Shown piece by piece: positions 46,154-54,422 of a DNA stretch of 59,887 bases. Positions within the stretch are counted from its first letter, which is position 1, and each line of letters opens with the position of its first letter. The notes beneath the pieces are model-generated. The model worked only from the letters and a program-made list of their open reading frames with translations. It was not told where the DNA came from and made no database searches. The stretch lies in NCBI GenBank assembly GCA_017304475.1, contig JAFKKV010000042.1, positions 1-59,887 of the forward strand, written 5' to 3'. The position numbers and the translations under genes are program-made. This DNA comes from Hyphomicrobiales bacterium. Its GTDB lineage: Bacteria > Pseudomonadota > Alphaproteobacteria > Rhizobiales > Phreatobacteraceae.

Positions 46154-47212
46154 ATGACCGACGCCATTCACAAGAGCCGGCCCGACCGCCGGCAGGTCCT
46201 CACCGGCTTCGGCGCAGGCGCCCTGCTCTCCCTCGCCGCTCCGAACCTCGTCCGTGCCCAGCCGCGCGAACTGGTGGTCGGCGGCGCCGCCAGCCACAAG
46301 CCCTGGGTCGAGCAGTTCGTCACCCCGCTGTTCGAGAAGAAATACAATGCCAAGCTGACCTTCGAGGGCACCCGCTCGCTGGTGAACCTGGAAAAGATGC
46401 AGAAGAACAAGGACCGGCCCTATCTCTCGGTCGTCCAGATGGACGACCCCGTGATGATCCTGGCGGTGCGCGAAAACCTGCTGGAACCGCTGACCTCGGC
46501 CAAGGCCGCCAATCTCGCCAAGCTGAAGCCCGGCACGGTCCATATGGACGGCCAATGGGCCAATTACCTGCAGCCCTGGCAGGGCGTCGCCTACAATACC
46601 GACGTGATCAAAACGCCTCCGGCCTCCTGGGCCGACGCCTTCGATCCGAAGTTCAAGGGCCGCATCATCATCCCCTCGCTGCAGAATACCGAGGGCCTGG
46701 CCAATCTGTTCATGGCCTCGCATCTGGCCACCGGCAAGCCGATGGCGGAAGCGCTGCGCGACACCGAAGCCGGCTTCAAGAAGCTGATCTCGCTCAAGCC
46801 CAACCTGCTCACCGTCTACAACCAGATGCCCCAGGCCTTCAGCCTGCTGGAACAGGGCGAGGCGCATATGATCGTCGGCGCGCTCTCCTCCTTCGCCCTG
46901 CAGCGCAAGCTCGACGGCGCGCCGCTCGGCCTCGCCGCGCCGAAAGAGGGCATTTTCGCGGTGCCGTCGGGCATTGCCGTGGTCAAGGGCGCCCCGCACC
47001 AGGACCTCGCCTTCGCCTATGTCAACGAGCTCCTGGGCGCCGAATTGCAGGCCCAGATCGCGCCGCCGACCTTCGCGCTGCCGACCAATGTGGACGTCGC
47101 CCCACCGCCGGGCATGCCGACCAATGTCACCGTGCACCCGATCGACTGGGCCTTCGTCGCCGAAAACCGCAATGCCTGGGTGCAGCGCTGGGACCGCGAG
47201 ATGTCGATGTGA
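46154..47212 (+). CDS. ABC transporter substrate-binding protein (PotD type), Tat signal
   Basis: The 352-residue protein has a twin-arginine-like leader (DRRQVLTGFGAGALLSLAAP) with cleavage near VRAQP. The mature domain is of the extracellular solute-binding type (VVGGAASHKPWVEQFVTPLF, GVAYNTDVIKTPPASWADAF). It is distant from the binding protein at 42108, suggesting a different ligand. A GAGAGG ribosome binding site precedes the ATG. A 40-bp perfect inverted repeat follows it. Confidence 0.9.
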   Translation: MTDAIHKSRPDRRQVLTGFGAGALLSLAAPNLVRAQPRELVVGGAASHKPWVEQFVTPLFEKKYNAKLTFEGTRSLVNLEKMQKNKDRPYLSVVQMDDPVMILAVRENLLEPLTSAKAANLAKLKPGTVHMDGQWANYLQPWQGVAYNTDVIKTPPASWADAFDPKFKGRIIIPSLQNTEGLANLFMASHLATGKPMAEALRDTEAGFKKLISLKPNLLTVYNQMPQAFSLLEQGEAHMIVGALSSFALQRKLDGAPLGLAAPKEGIFAVPSGIAVVKGAPHQDLAFAYVNELLGAELQAQIAPPTFALPTNVDVAPPPGMPTNVTVHPIDWAFVAENRNAWVQRWDREMSM

Positions 47213-47244
47213 GGGGGAGCATCATGCTCGGCATCAGGGGCAGT

Positions 47245-47408
47245 CGTCCTTCGAGGGTCGCTTCGCTCCCACCTCAGGATGAGGGGCGTAGAGGGTTGCG
47301 CGGAGGGCGGTGCGAAGCGTTCGAACGTCACCGCTTCATGAGCAACATCAATGCCATACACAAACACACCTCATCCTGAGGTGGGAGCGAAGCGACCCTC
47401 GAAGGACG
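47245..47408. repeat. Family D element: perfect 40-bp inverted repeat inside the operon
   Basis: Arms 47245-47284 (CGTCCTTCGAGGGTCGCTTC...) and 47369-47408 are exact reverse complements over 40 bp, separated by 84 bases. It lies between the binding-protein and ATPase genes and would form a very stable mRNA stem. No coding content is supported. Confidence 0.88.
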
Positions 47409-47469
47409 GCCGACCGTCGTGCAAGTCCTTCGTCCTTCCCTTCGAACGCAAAGCTCTGCGCCCACCTCC

Positions 47470-48546
47470 ATGACCGATTCAGCCTTTCTCGACATTCGCC
47501 GCGCGACCAAGAGCTTCGGCAGCGCCATGGTGCTCGACGGCGTCGACCTTGCCGTCACGCCAGGCGAATTCGTCTCGCTGCTCGGCCCGTCCGGTTGCGG
47601 CAAGACCACGCTGTTGCGCATCGTCGCGGGCCTGATGGCGGCCGATACCGGCCGGATCGTGCTCGACGGCGAGGACATTTCGGCGCGTCCGCCGCATCGC
47701 CGCGATGTCGGCGTGGTGTTCCAGAACTATGCCCTGTTTCCCCATCTCAGCGTCGCCGAGAACGTCGCCTTCGGCCTGAAGGCGCGCGGCGCGCCCAAGG
47801 ACCAGATCGCACCGACGGTCCGGCGCTTTCTCGACCTTGCCCAGATGGCCGGTTTCGCCGAGCGCTCGGTGAAAGCCCTGTCGGGCGGCCAGCAGCAGCG
47901 CGTGGCCGTGGCGCGTGCGCTGGCGGTGCAGCCGAAGCTCCTCTTGCTCGACGAGCCCTTCTCGGCGCTCGATCGCAAGCTGCGCGAGGCCATGCAGATC
48001 GATCTGAAGCGGCTGCTGCGCGAGCTCGGCACGACAGCGATCTTCGTCACCCACGACCAGGACGAAGCCCTGATGATGTCCGACCGCGTGGCGGTGATGA
48101 ACCGCGGCCAGATCGAACAGCTCGACACGCCCGATGCCATCTATAAGCGGCCGGCCACCCCCTTCGCGCTGGAATTCGTCGGCCTGTCGACCCGCATCGC
48201 CGGCACGGCGCTGGAGGCGAGCGGCCCAGGCGAAGTGGCGATCGCCACCGATTTCGGCCGGATCCGCGGCCAGGGCCGGTTCACTCCCGGCAGCCCGGTG
48301 CTGATCGGGGTGCGTCCGGAACGGATGGCCTTCGGCGCCCAGCCGGATCAGAACACCATCAAAGCGCGGCTCACCGACATCGTCTTCCAGGGCTCCCGCG
48401 TGCAGGCCCATTTCGCCGCGCCACCGGGCGAGCCGATCCAGATCGAGAGCGTCGGCGCCCTGCCCGCCGGGCTTGCCGCCGGCGCGGAAACGCCGATCTC
48501 CTGGCCGGTGGCCGATACGCTGGTCTATCCGAGGCTCAAATCATGA
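47470..48546 (+). CDS. ABC transporter ATP-binding protein (PotA type)
   Basis: The 358-residue ATPase has Walker A GPSGCGKTT, Q-loop VFQNYALFPH, signature LSGGQQQR, Walker B LLLLDEP, switch VTHDQDEA and a TOBE-type C-terminus (IGVRPERMAF). Its stop overlaps the next permease start by four bases. The ATG at 47470 gives the standard N-terminus; a GTG at 47419 would extend into repeat-flanking sequence. Confidence 0.94.
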   Translation: MTDSAFLDIRRATKSFGSAMVLDGVDLAVTPGEFVSLLGPSGCGKTTLLRIVAGLMAADTGRIVLDGEDISARPPHRRDVGVVFQNYALFPHLSVAENVAFGLKARGAPKDQIAPTVRRFLDLAQMAGFAERSVKALSGGQQQRVAVARALAVQPKLLLLDEPFSALDRKLREAMQIDLKRLLRELGTTAIFVTHDQDEALMMSDRVAVMNRGQIEQLDTPDAIYKRPATPFALEFVGLSTRIAGTALEASGPGEVAIATDFGRIRGQGRFTPGSPVLIGVRPERMAFGAQPDQNTIKARLTDIVFQGSRVQAHFAAPPGEPIQIESVGALPAGLAAGAETPISWPVADTLVYPRLKS

Positions 48547-49379
48547 GCCTGGCCGCGCCACGATCGCGCATCGGCTGGCTGGCGGCGCCCGCCGTCGCCT
48601 GGCTCGGGCTGGTCTATGCCGTGCCGCTCGCCTTCCTGCTCGCCCGCAGCGTCACCGGTCCCGATGGTTTTACGCTCAAGCTGTTCGCCACCTTCTTCGC
48701 CGATCCCTATTCCTGGCGGGTGATCGGCAACACCCTGCGCATCGCCGTCATGGTCACCCTCGTTTCGCTCGCCATCGGCTATCCCGTGGCCATCGCCATG
48801 GCACGCGCCAAGGGCATCGCCCAGGTCATCCTGCTGGTCGCCATCATCCTGCCCCTGTCGATCGGCGTGGTGGTCAAGGCCTTCGCCTGGCAGATCGTGC
48901 TCCGGCGCGACGGCGTGATCTCTAAACTGCTGGTCGCCACGGGCATCTGGGACGAACCCCAGCGCCTGCTTTTCACCGAAGCGGGCCTGGTGCTGGGTGC
49001 GGCCAATGTCTTCCTGCCCTTCATGATCCTGCCGATCTATTCGGTGGTGAAGCTGGTCGATCCGCGCCTGAGCGAAGCCGGCGCGACGCTCGGCGCCAGT
49101 CCGTTCTACCGCTTCCGCCGCATCCTCCTGCCCTTGACGCTGCCCGGCATCGTCAGCGGCATCGCCTTCGTCTTCTCCATGGCGGTCTCGATGTTCGTCG
49201 TGCCGAGCCTCCTGATCGGCGACCGCTTCCAGATGCTGGCGACGCTCACCGGCCGCGCCTTCCTCCTGATGCGCGACGAGGCGCTTGGCTCGACCACCGC
49301 CGTGGTGCTGCTCGTCATCGCCGTGTCGATCGTGCTCGCCTCGACCTGGCTCGCCCGGCGGATCGGGAGAGCGGCATGA
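48543..49379 (+). CDS. ABC transporter permease (PotB type)
   Basis: The 278-residue permease has six predicted helices and the EAA loop (EAGATLGASPFYRFRRILLP). It overlaps the ATPase gene upstream and the second permease downstream by four bases each (ATGA), indicating tight translational coupling. Confidence 0.93.
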   Translation: MSLAAPRSRIGWLAAPAVAWLGLVYAVPLAFLLARSVTGPDGFTLKLFATFFADPYSWRVIGNTLRIAVMVTLVSLAIGYPVAIAMARAKGIAQVILLVAIILPLSIGVVVKAFAWQIVLRRDGVISKLLVATGIWDEPQRLLFTEAGLVLGAANVFLPFMILPIYSVVKLVDPRLSEAGATLGASPFYRFRRILLPLTLPGIVSGIAFVFSMAVSMFVVPSLLIGDRFQMLATLTGRAFLLMRDEALGSTTAVVLLVIAVSIVLASTWLARRIGRAA

Positions 49380-50176
49380 CCGCCATCGAACGGATCAGCC
49401 TGGCGCTCGTCTGGACCGTCACCGGCTTCGCCGTGATCTTCCTCCTGACCCCGCTCGTCGTCACCGTCGCCGTTTCGTTCGGCTCGTCGGCCGTCTTCAC
49501 CTTGCCGCCGCCGTCGTGGTCGACGCGCTGGTACCAGCAGCTCGGCACGACCCGCGGGCTCTGGCCTTCGCTCGTCACCTCGGTGCAGATTGCCAGCCTG
49601 TCGACCGGCCTTTCGCTGGTGCTTGGCACGCTCTGCGCCATTGCCCTGGTGCGCGGCCGGTTTCGCGGCAGCGAGGCGATCGCCACCTTCCTGGTCTCGC
49701 CGCTGATGCTGCCGGGCCTGGTCGTCGGCATCGCCATGCTGCAGGGCTTCAAGGCGGTCGGCCTGCGCGAGGCCTGGCCGAGCCTGCTCATCGCCCATGT
49801 CGTGATCACCATGCCCTATGTGGTGCGCACCGTACTGGCGGCGCTCAGCCTGTTCGACTTCACCCTGATCGACGCGGCGCGCACGCTCGGCTGTTCTTAT
49901 GCCCGGGCTCTCGCCAAGGTCCTGGTGCCGGCGCTGGCGCCCGCCTTCCTCACCGCCGCCATGTTCGCTTTTCTCGCCTCCATGGACAATTATCCGATCT
50001 CGATCTTCTTCACCGACGCCTGGACCAAGACCTTGCCGATCCAGATGCTGCAATATGTCGAGGAAAGGCCGGATCCGATCATCGCGGCGATCTCGACCGG
50101 GCTGATCGTGCTGGCGGTCATTTCGCTGGTGATTGGCGACCGGCTGGTCGGCCTGCGCCGGATGGCGGATTTTTGA
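49376..50176 (+). CDS. ABC transporter permease (PotC type)
   Basis: The 266-residue permease has six predicted helices, an EAA-type loop (DAARTLGCSYARALAKVLVP) and the segment FLASMDNYPISIFF typical of PotC proteins. It completes the importer. A family B element separates it from the hydrolase genes. Confidence 0.93.
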   Translation: MTAIERISLALVWTVTGFAVIFLLTPLVVTVAVSFGSSAVFTLPPPSWSTRWYQQLGTTRGLWPSLVTSVQIASLSTGLSLVLGTLCAIALVRGRFRGSEAIATFLVSPLMLPGLVVGIAMLQGFKAVGLREAWPSLLIAHVVITMPYVVRTVLAALSLFDFTLIDAARTLGCSYARALAKVLVPALAPAFLTAAMFAFLASMDNYPISIFFTDAWTKTLPIQMLQYVEERPDPIIAAISTGLIVLAVISLVIGDRLVGLRRMADF

Positions 50177-50226
50177 AGGGGGTACGGTCTTGTGGCGTCC
50201 GCTACCTGGCTCGGTCGTGCTTCGAG

Positions 50227-50441
50227 GTTCGCGCCGGAACCACCATCTTCGCCTCTCCCCGGCGGGGAGAGGTCGACTTTTGAGCGCAGCGAAAAGGTCG
50301 GGAGAGGGGGCGAGGCGCTCGTCGAAAATGCACCATGCGAAACCCGCACGGCCTTGTTCTGATCGATCTACTCCCCCTCTCCCGGCCTTCGGCCGACCTC
50401 TCCCCGCCGGGGAGAGGTGGGCCCGTGGTTCCGGCGCGAAC
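50227..50441. repeat. Family B palindromic element, copy 2
   Basis: Terminal arms of 17 bp (GTTCGCGCCGGAACCAC at 50227-50243 and its exact complement at 50425-50441) enclose further hairpins (CTCTCCCCGGCGGGGAGAG and CTCTCCCCGCCGGGGAGAG). The centre matches copy 1 at 27122-27290. It fills the 288-base gap before the PuuE-like pair. Confidence 0.85.
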
Positions 50442-50464
50442 CTGCAAGGGCGACCTCCCCCACG

Positions 50465-51427
50465 ATGACCGAACCCACCTTCCCCCCGCCCCCACCCGGT
50501 GACCGCGACTTCCGCGGTTACGGCACCCATCCGCCCGCGATCCGCTGGCCGAACGATGCCCGGCTCGCGGTCTCCATCGTGGTCAATGTCGAGGAAGGCG
50601 CCGAACTGTCGCTCGGCTCGGGCGACGAGGCCAACGAGTTCATCTACGAGGCGGTCGAGCGCGTCGAGGGCAGCCGCGACCTCTGCATGGAGAGCCATTA
50701 CGATTATGGCCCACGACGCGGCTGGCCGCGCATCCGCAAATTATTAGCCGACTATCAGGCGACCGCCACCCTCAATGCCTGCGGCCGGGCGATTGCCTGG
50801 TCGCCCTGGCTCGCTGAGGAAGCGGTGGCCGACGGCCATGAGGTCTCGGCCCATGGCTGGCGCTGGGAGCGCCAGGTGCATATGGCCGAACCCGCCGAGC
50901 GGCAGGTCATCGCGCGCGCGGTCGCGGCGATCGGCCAGGCCGCCGGCACGCCGCCGGTCGGCTGGCACACGCGCTCGGCGACCTCCATCAATACCCGCCG
51001 GCTGCTCACCGAGCATGGCGGCTTCCTCTATGATTCCAACGCCTATAACGACGACATGCCGCAGTTGCACCGGGCCGGCGACCGCGATCTGGTCATCCTG
51101 CCCTATGCCTTCGACACCAACGACATGCGCTTCCAGCCCGGCGGCGGCTTCGTCCAGGGCGATGACTTCGCCCGCTACTGCATTGCCGCCTTCGAACGGC
51201 TCTATGCCGAGGGCGCATCCGAACCGCGCATGCTGTCGATCGGCCTGCATCTGAGGATCATCGGCCGGCCCGGGCGCATTGGCGGGCTCGAAGCCTTCCT
51301 TGCCCATGTCGCGGAAAAGCCCGGTGTCTGGCTTGCCCGCCGCGACGCCATCGCCACCGCCTGGCGCGCCGGCCTCGGTCTCGATCCCTGGATGCCGCGC
51401 CCGCCGCTCTCGCATTTCGAGGTCTGA
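50465..51427 (+). CDS. PuuE-like amidohydrolase (NodB/CE4 fold), pair member A
   Basis: The 320-residue cytoplasmic protein has the PuuE-like layout: RGYGTHPPAIRWPNDARLAV, NVEEGAE (N41-E44), YDYGPRRGWPRIRKLL, HGWRW (H130), NTRRLLTEHGGFLYDSNAYN and GLHLRIIGRPGR. The metal-binding Asp and second His of NodB deacetylases are not present. There is no signal peptide. It is followed after two bases by a second, divergent homologue, so the two may form a heteromer or handle different substrates. The start at 50465 follows unconserved repeat-flanking codons. Confidence 0.84.
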   Translation: MTEPTFPPPPPGDRDFRGYGTHPPAIRWPNDARLAVSIVVNVEEGAELSLGSGDEANEFIYEAVERVEGSRDLCMESHYDYGPRRGWPRIRKLLADYQATATLNACGRAIAWSPWLAEEAVADGHEVSAHGWRWERQVHMAEPAERQVIARAVAAIGQAAGTPPVGWHTRSATSINTRRLLTEHGGFLYDSNAYNDDMPQLHRAGDRDLVILPYAFDTNDMRFQPGGGFVQGDDFARYCIAAFERLYAEGASEPRMLSIGLHLRIIGRPGRIGGLEAFLAHVAEKPGVWLARRDAIATAWRAGLGLDPWMPRPPLSHFEV

Positions 51428-51429
51428 CC

Positions 51430-52341
51430 ATGCCGGAGCCCACCTCGCGCGACCTCCTCGGTTATGGCGGCCGCTGGCCGGATTTCCGCTGGCCCAACGG
51501 CGCCAGGCTAGCGGTCTCCGTGGTGGTCAATTTCGAGGAAGGCGCCGAATGGCAGGTCGGCGACGGCGACCCGCGGAGCGAACGCATGGGCGAGGTCCTG
51601 AGCGTGGTCGAGGCCGGCCGGCGCGACATGGGCCAGGAGCAGATCTTCGCTTATGGCATGCGCGCCGGGCTCTGGCGCATGCTCGACGCGCTCGACCGCA
51701 GCCGCCTGCCCTCGACCTTCTTCATGTGCGGACGCGCGGCTCAGCGGGTGCCGGCGCTCGCCCGGGCGGTCACCGAACGTGGCCATGAGGCCGCCATTCA
51801 CGGCTGGCGCTGGCGCCCGCATGCCGACTACGAGACGCGCGCGGCCGAGGCCGCCGATCTCGACCTTTGCCTTGATGCCATCGGCCAAGCCTGCGGCGTC
51901 AGGCCGTCGGGCTTCTTCTGCCGCGGCGCAGAGAGCAACTGGACGCGCGATTTGCTGATCGAACGCGGCTTCCGCTACGCCTCGAACGGCTTCGACGACG
52001 ACCTGCCCTATTGGGATCGCCGGGGCGCGCGGCCGCTGCTGGTGCTGCCCTATGCGCTCGATACCAATGACATGAAGTTCTTCCACCCCAACGGCTTCGT
52101 CCGCGCCCGCGAAATGGTCGACTATGTCGAGGACGCGCTGGCAACCTTGCTGGCGGAGGCCGAGCGCGGTCATCCGCGCCTGCTCAATATCGGCTTTCAC
52201 CTGAGGATCTGCGGCCGGCCCGCCCGTTTCCCCGCTTTCACCGGGATACTCGACCGGCTCGCCGCCCTCGGCGATCGTGTCTATGTGGCCCGTCGCGACG
52301 CCATTGCCGGGGCCTTCGCCACCGCCGTGCCGGCGTCCTGA
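51430..52341 (+). CDS. PuuE-like amidohydrolase (NodB/CE4 fold), pair member B
   Basis: The 303-residue protein has LLGYGGRWPDFRWPNGARLA, NFEEGAE (N34-E37), FAYGMRAGLWRMLDAL, HGWRW (H124), ESNWTRDLLIERGFRYASNG and GFHLRICGRPAR. Compared with member A it changes the NTRRL segment to NWTRDL, so its active site may differ. It has no signal peptide. It lies two bases after member A and two bases before the racemase-family gene, in one operon. Confidence 0.84.
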   Translation: MPEPTSRDLLGYGGRWPDFRWPNGARLAVSVVVNFEEGAEWQVGDGDPRSERMGEVLSVVEAGRRDMGQEQIFAYGMRAGLWRMLDALDRSRLPSTFFMCGRAAQRVPALARAVTERGHEAAIHGWRWRPHADYETRAAEAADLDLCLDAIGQACGVRPSGFFCRGAESNWTRDLLIERGFRYASNGFDDDLPYWDRRGARPLLVLPYALDTNDMKFFHPNGFVRAREMVDYVEDALATLLAEAERGHPRLLNIGFHLRICGRPARFPAFTGILDRLAALGDRVYVARRDAIAGAFATAVPAS

Positions 52342-52343
52342 CC

Positions 52344-52991
52344 ATGCGCCTGCTGCTGGTCAATCCGAACACCAGTCCCGCCACGACCGAGGCCATGGTC
52401 GCGATCGCCCGCGATGCGATGCCCGGCATCACGATCGAAGGCCTCACCGCGCCCTTCGGCGTGCCCTTGATCACCAATGCCGCCGAGCTCGCCACCGCGG
52501 CCGAAGCGGTCGTCGCGGCGCTCGCGGCGCCGCCCGCCGGTATCGATGGCGTCATCGTCTCGGCCTTCGGCGATCCGGCGCTGCCGCGTCTGAGGGATCT
52601 CCTCGCGGTCCCGGTCACCGGCATCGCCGAGGCCGGCATGGCGGAGGCGGCCGTCACCGGCCGGCGCTTCGCCGTGGTCACCACCACGCCGGATCTCGCC
52701 GCCTCGATCGCCGGCCTCGCCGGGCGCTACGGCCACGATGCCGCATTCCTCGGCACCGTCCTGACCGAGGGCGACATGCAAACCGTCATGGCCGATCGCG
52801 ACCGGCTCGTCGAAGCCTTGCTGGCGGCATGCCGGCGCGCCATCCGCGATCTCGGCGCCGAAGCCATCGTCATCGGCGGCGGCCCGCTCGCCGTGGCGGC
52901 CCGGCGGATCAGCGCCGATGTGGCAGTGCCGCTCGTTGAGCCGGTTCCGGCGGCGGTTCGGCTCGCCGTGGCGCGGGCGGCGAAGGTGTGA
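52344..52991 (+). CDS. Asp/Glu/hydantoin racemase-family protein lacking both catalytic cysteines
   Basis: The 215-residue protein has the family N-terminus (MRLLLVNPNTSPATTEAM) and fold. The two catalytic-Cys positions of hydantoin racemases read Ala74 (VSAFGDP) and Gly179 (VIGGGPLA). It is therefore unlikely to racemise by the two-Cys mechanism, and may act as a different isomerase or lyase, or bind ligand. It is the last gene of the plus-strand operon with the PuuE-like pair. The association with hydantoin or ureide chemistry is inferred from family and context. Confidence 0.85.
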   Translation: MRLLLVNPNTSPATTEAMVAIARDAMPGITIEGLTAPFGVPLITNAAELATAAEAVVAALAAPPAGIDGVIVSAFGDPALPRLRDLLAVPVTGIAEAGMAEAAVTGRRFAVVTTTPDLAASIAGLAGRYGHDAAFLGTVLTEGDMQTVMADRDRLVEALLAACRRAIRDLGAEAIVIGGGPLAVAARRISADVAVPLVEPVPAAVRLAVARAAKV

Positions 52992-53067
52992 GGGGAAATC
53001 GTGGCGGCCAGAACGGCGGCCGTGTGTCCTGCTGAGTCGCGACGTCCACATCGGCCGAAAACGCACG

Positions 53068-53270
53068 ACGTCATCCCCGGCCGAGCCCGGCAGAAGCTCT
53101 TGCTTCTGCCGACGCGAGGGGAAGGGGATCCAGGAGTTGCAGAGCACTGTCCGCGAGGCTGCGAAATCAGTGGCGCCATGCCATCGGCGGACGTGAACTC
53201 ATGCACTGGAAGCGAGGCCTGTCGACCCCTGGATCCCCTTCCCCTCGCTTCGCTCGGCCGGGGATGACGT
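53068..53270. repeat. Family A palindromic element, copy 2
   Basis: The right arm 53228-53270 and left arm 53068-53134 are inverted repeats like those at 13930-14111. The left arm carries an about 29-base insertion that is itself a hairpin (CGGCAGAAGC / GCTTCTGCCG). The centre is homologous to copy 1 in inverted orientation. It fills the convergent gap between the racemase-family gene and lysR; no gene is present there. Confidence 0.82.
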
Positions 53271-53334
53271 CCTGAATAGACCACTGCCGTTTTGCGCATG
53301 ATCTCCTCGAAGAACAGCAATGAACCGCCCTCCC

Positions 53335-54255
53335 TCAATCCCGCGCGCGCAGCCTTTCCCGGTAATCCCGCTCCATCCGCGTCGCCCCGGCCCGCACCTC
53401 GGCCAGAAAGGCCTGGGCCAGCCTCGACAGCGGCCGGCTCTTCGACCAGGTCACCGAGGCGACCGCCCGGGTCACCGGCTCATAGGGCAGCACCACCAGG
53501 TCGTCGCCGGCGCCGTAGCGCGGCGAGAACGGATCGACCACGGCCACCCCGACGCCACTTTCGGCCAGCACGCAGGCCGTGTTGCAATAGCGCACCTCGA
53601 CGGCGTGCTTGAACGGCTGGCCGGCCTTGCGGAAGCTTTCGCGCACCGCCTCGCCGAGCCGGGTGCCGCGTTCCAGCGCGATGAAGGGATGACCGTCGAG
53701 GTCCGCCGGCGTGATCACCGGCTTGTTCGCCAGCGGATGGCCGGGCTTGACCACGCAGACCATGTCGCCGGTGAACACCGCCTCGCAATGCAACCCGGGA
53801 CGCTCCTCCAGGCCGATGGCGAAGCCCAGCTCGACCAGATTGCTCTCGACGCTGTCGATCACGCCCTCGTAGCGGCGCACGTCGAAGAACACCTGCACCT
53901 GCGGCCGCTGCGCCAGGAACTCGCGCAGAGCCGAGGGGATGACGCCGTAACCGATCGGCGGCGTGGCGACGATGCGCAAATGGCCGGCCTTGCTCTCCTT
54001 GAGGTCGCGGAGCTTGTTTTCCAGAATGGTGTGCATGGTGAAGATGGATTCCGCCTCGTCGTGCAGCATCTGCGCCTCGCGGGTCGGAAACAGCCGGTTG
54101 TTGATCCGCTCGAACAGCGGAAAGCCGGTCTGCGCCTCCATCGCCTTGATCGCGTTGCTGATCGCCGGCTGCGACAACCCGAGCTGGCTCGCCGCCGCCA
54201 CCGTCGTGCGGTAGCGGATGATCGCCCGCAGGATCTCCAGTTGGCGCAGGGTCAT
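53335..54255 (-). CDS. LysR-family transcriptional regulator
   Basis: The 306-residue regulator has an N-terminal winged helix-turn-helix (LRQLEILRAIIRYRTTVAAA, LGLSQPAISNAIKAME) and a two-lobed effector domain. It is divergent from the N-carbamoyl-D-amino-acid hydrolase gene, the classical arrangement for LysR control of an adjacent operon. The start at 54255 was chosen because the HTH begins directly after it; 29 further open codons upstream lie in the likely operator. Confidence 0.92.
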   Translation of the reverse strand: MTLRQLEILRAIIRYRTTVAAASQLGLSQPAISNAIKAMEAQTGFPLFERINNRLFPTREAQMLHDEAESIFTMHTILENKLRDLKESKAGHLRIVATPPIGYGVIPSALREFLAQRPQVQVFFDVRRYEGVIDSVESNLVELGFAIGLEERPGLHCEAVFTGDMVCVVKPGHPLANKPVITPADLDGHPFIALERGTRLGEAVRESFRKAGQPFKHAVEVRYCNTACVLAESGVGVAVVDPFSPRYGAGDDLVVLPYEPVTRAVASVTWSKSRPLSRLAQAFLAEVRAGATRMERDYRERLRARD

Positions 54256-54282
54256 GGCGTAGTCCTCACTATCATCCCGGCG

Positions 54283-54318
54283 AATAGATCGGCCCAAAAT
54301 ATCATAGTCCGGCCTATT
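54283..54318. promoter_or_regulatory. Candidate LysR binding site
   Basis: AATAGATCGG (54283-54292) and CCGGCCTATT (54309-54318) form an imperfect inverted repeat (8 of 10 positions) across an AT-rich centre. It lies between lysR and the divergent hydrolase gene, where a LysR recognition site is expected. Confidence 0.45.
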
Positions 54319-54422
54319 GTTGCACTGCCGGGGCAATGTCACAGTTTCGTCGTCCGGCGGGTCCGTGCCTGATCAAATCAGGCACCGGGCCCTGCCCTCA
54401 TGGTTCAAGAGAAGGCAAGACG

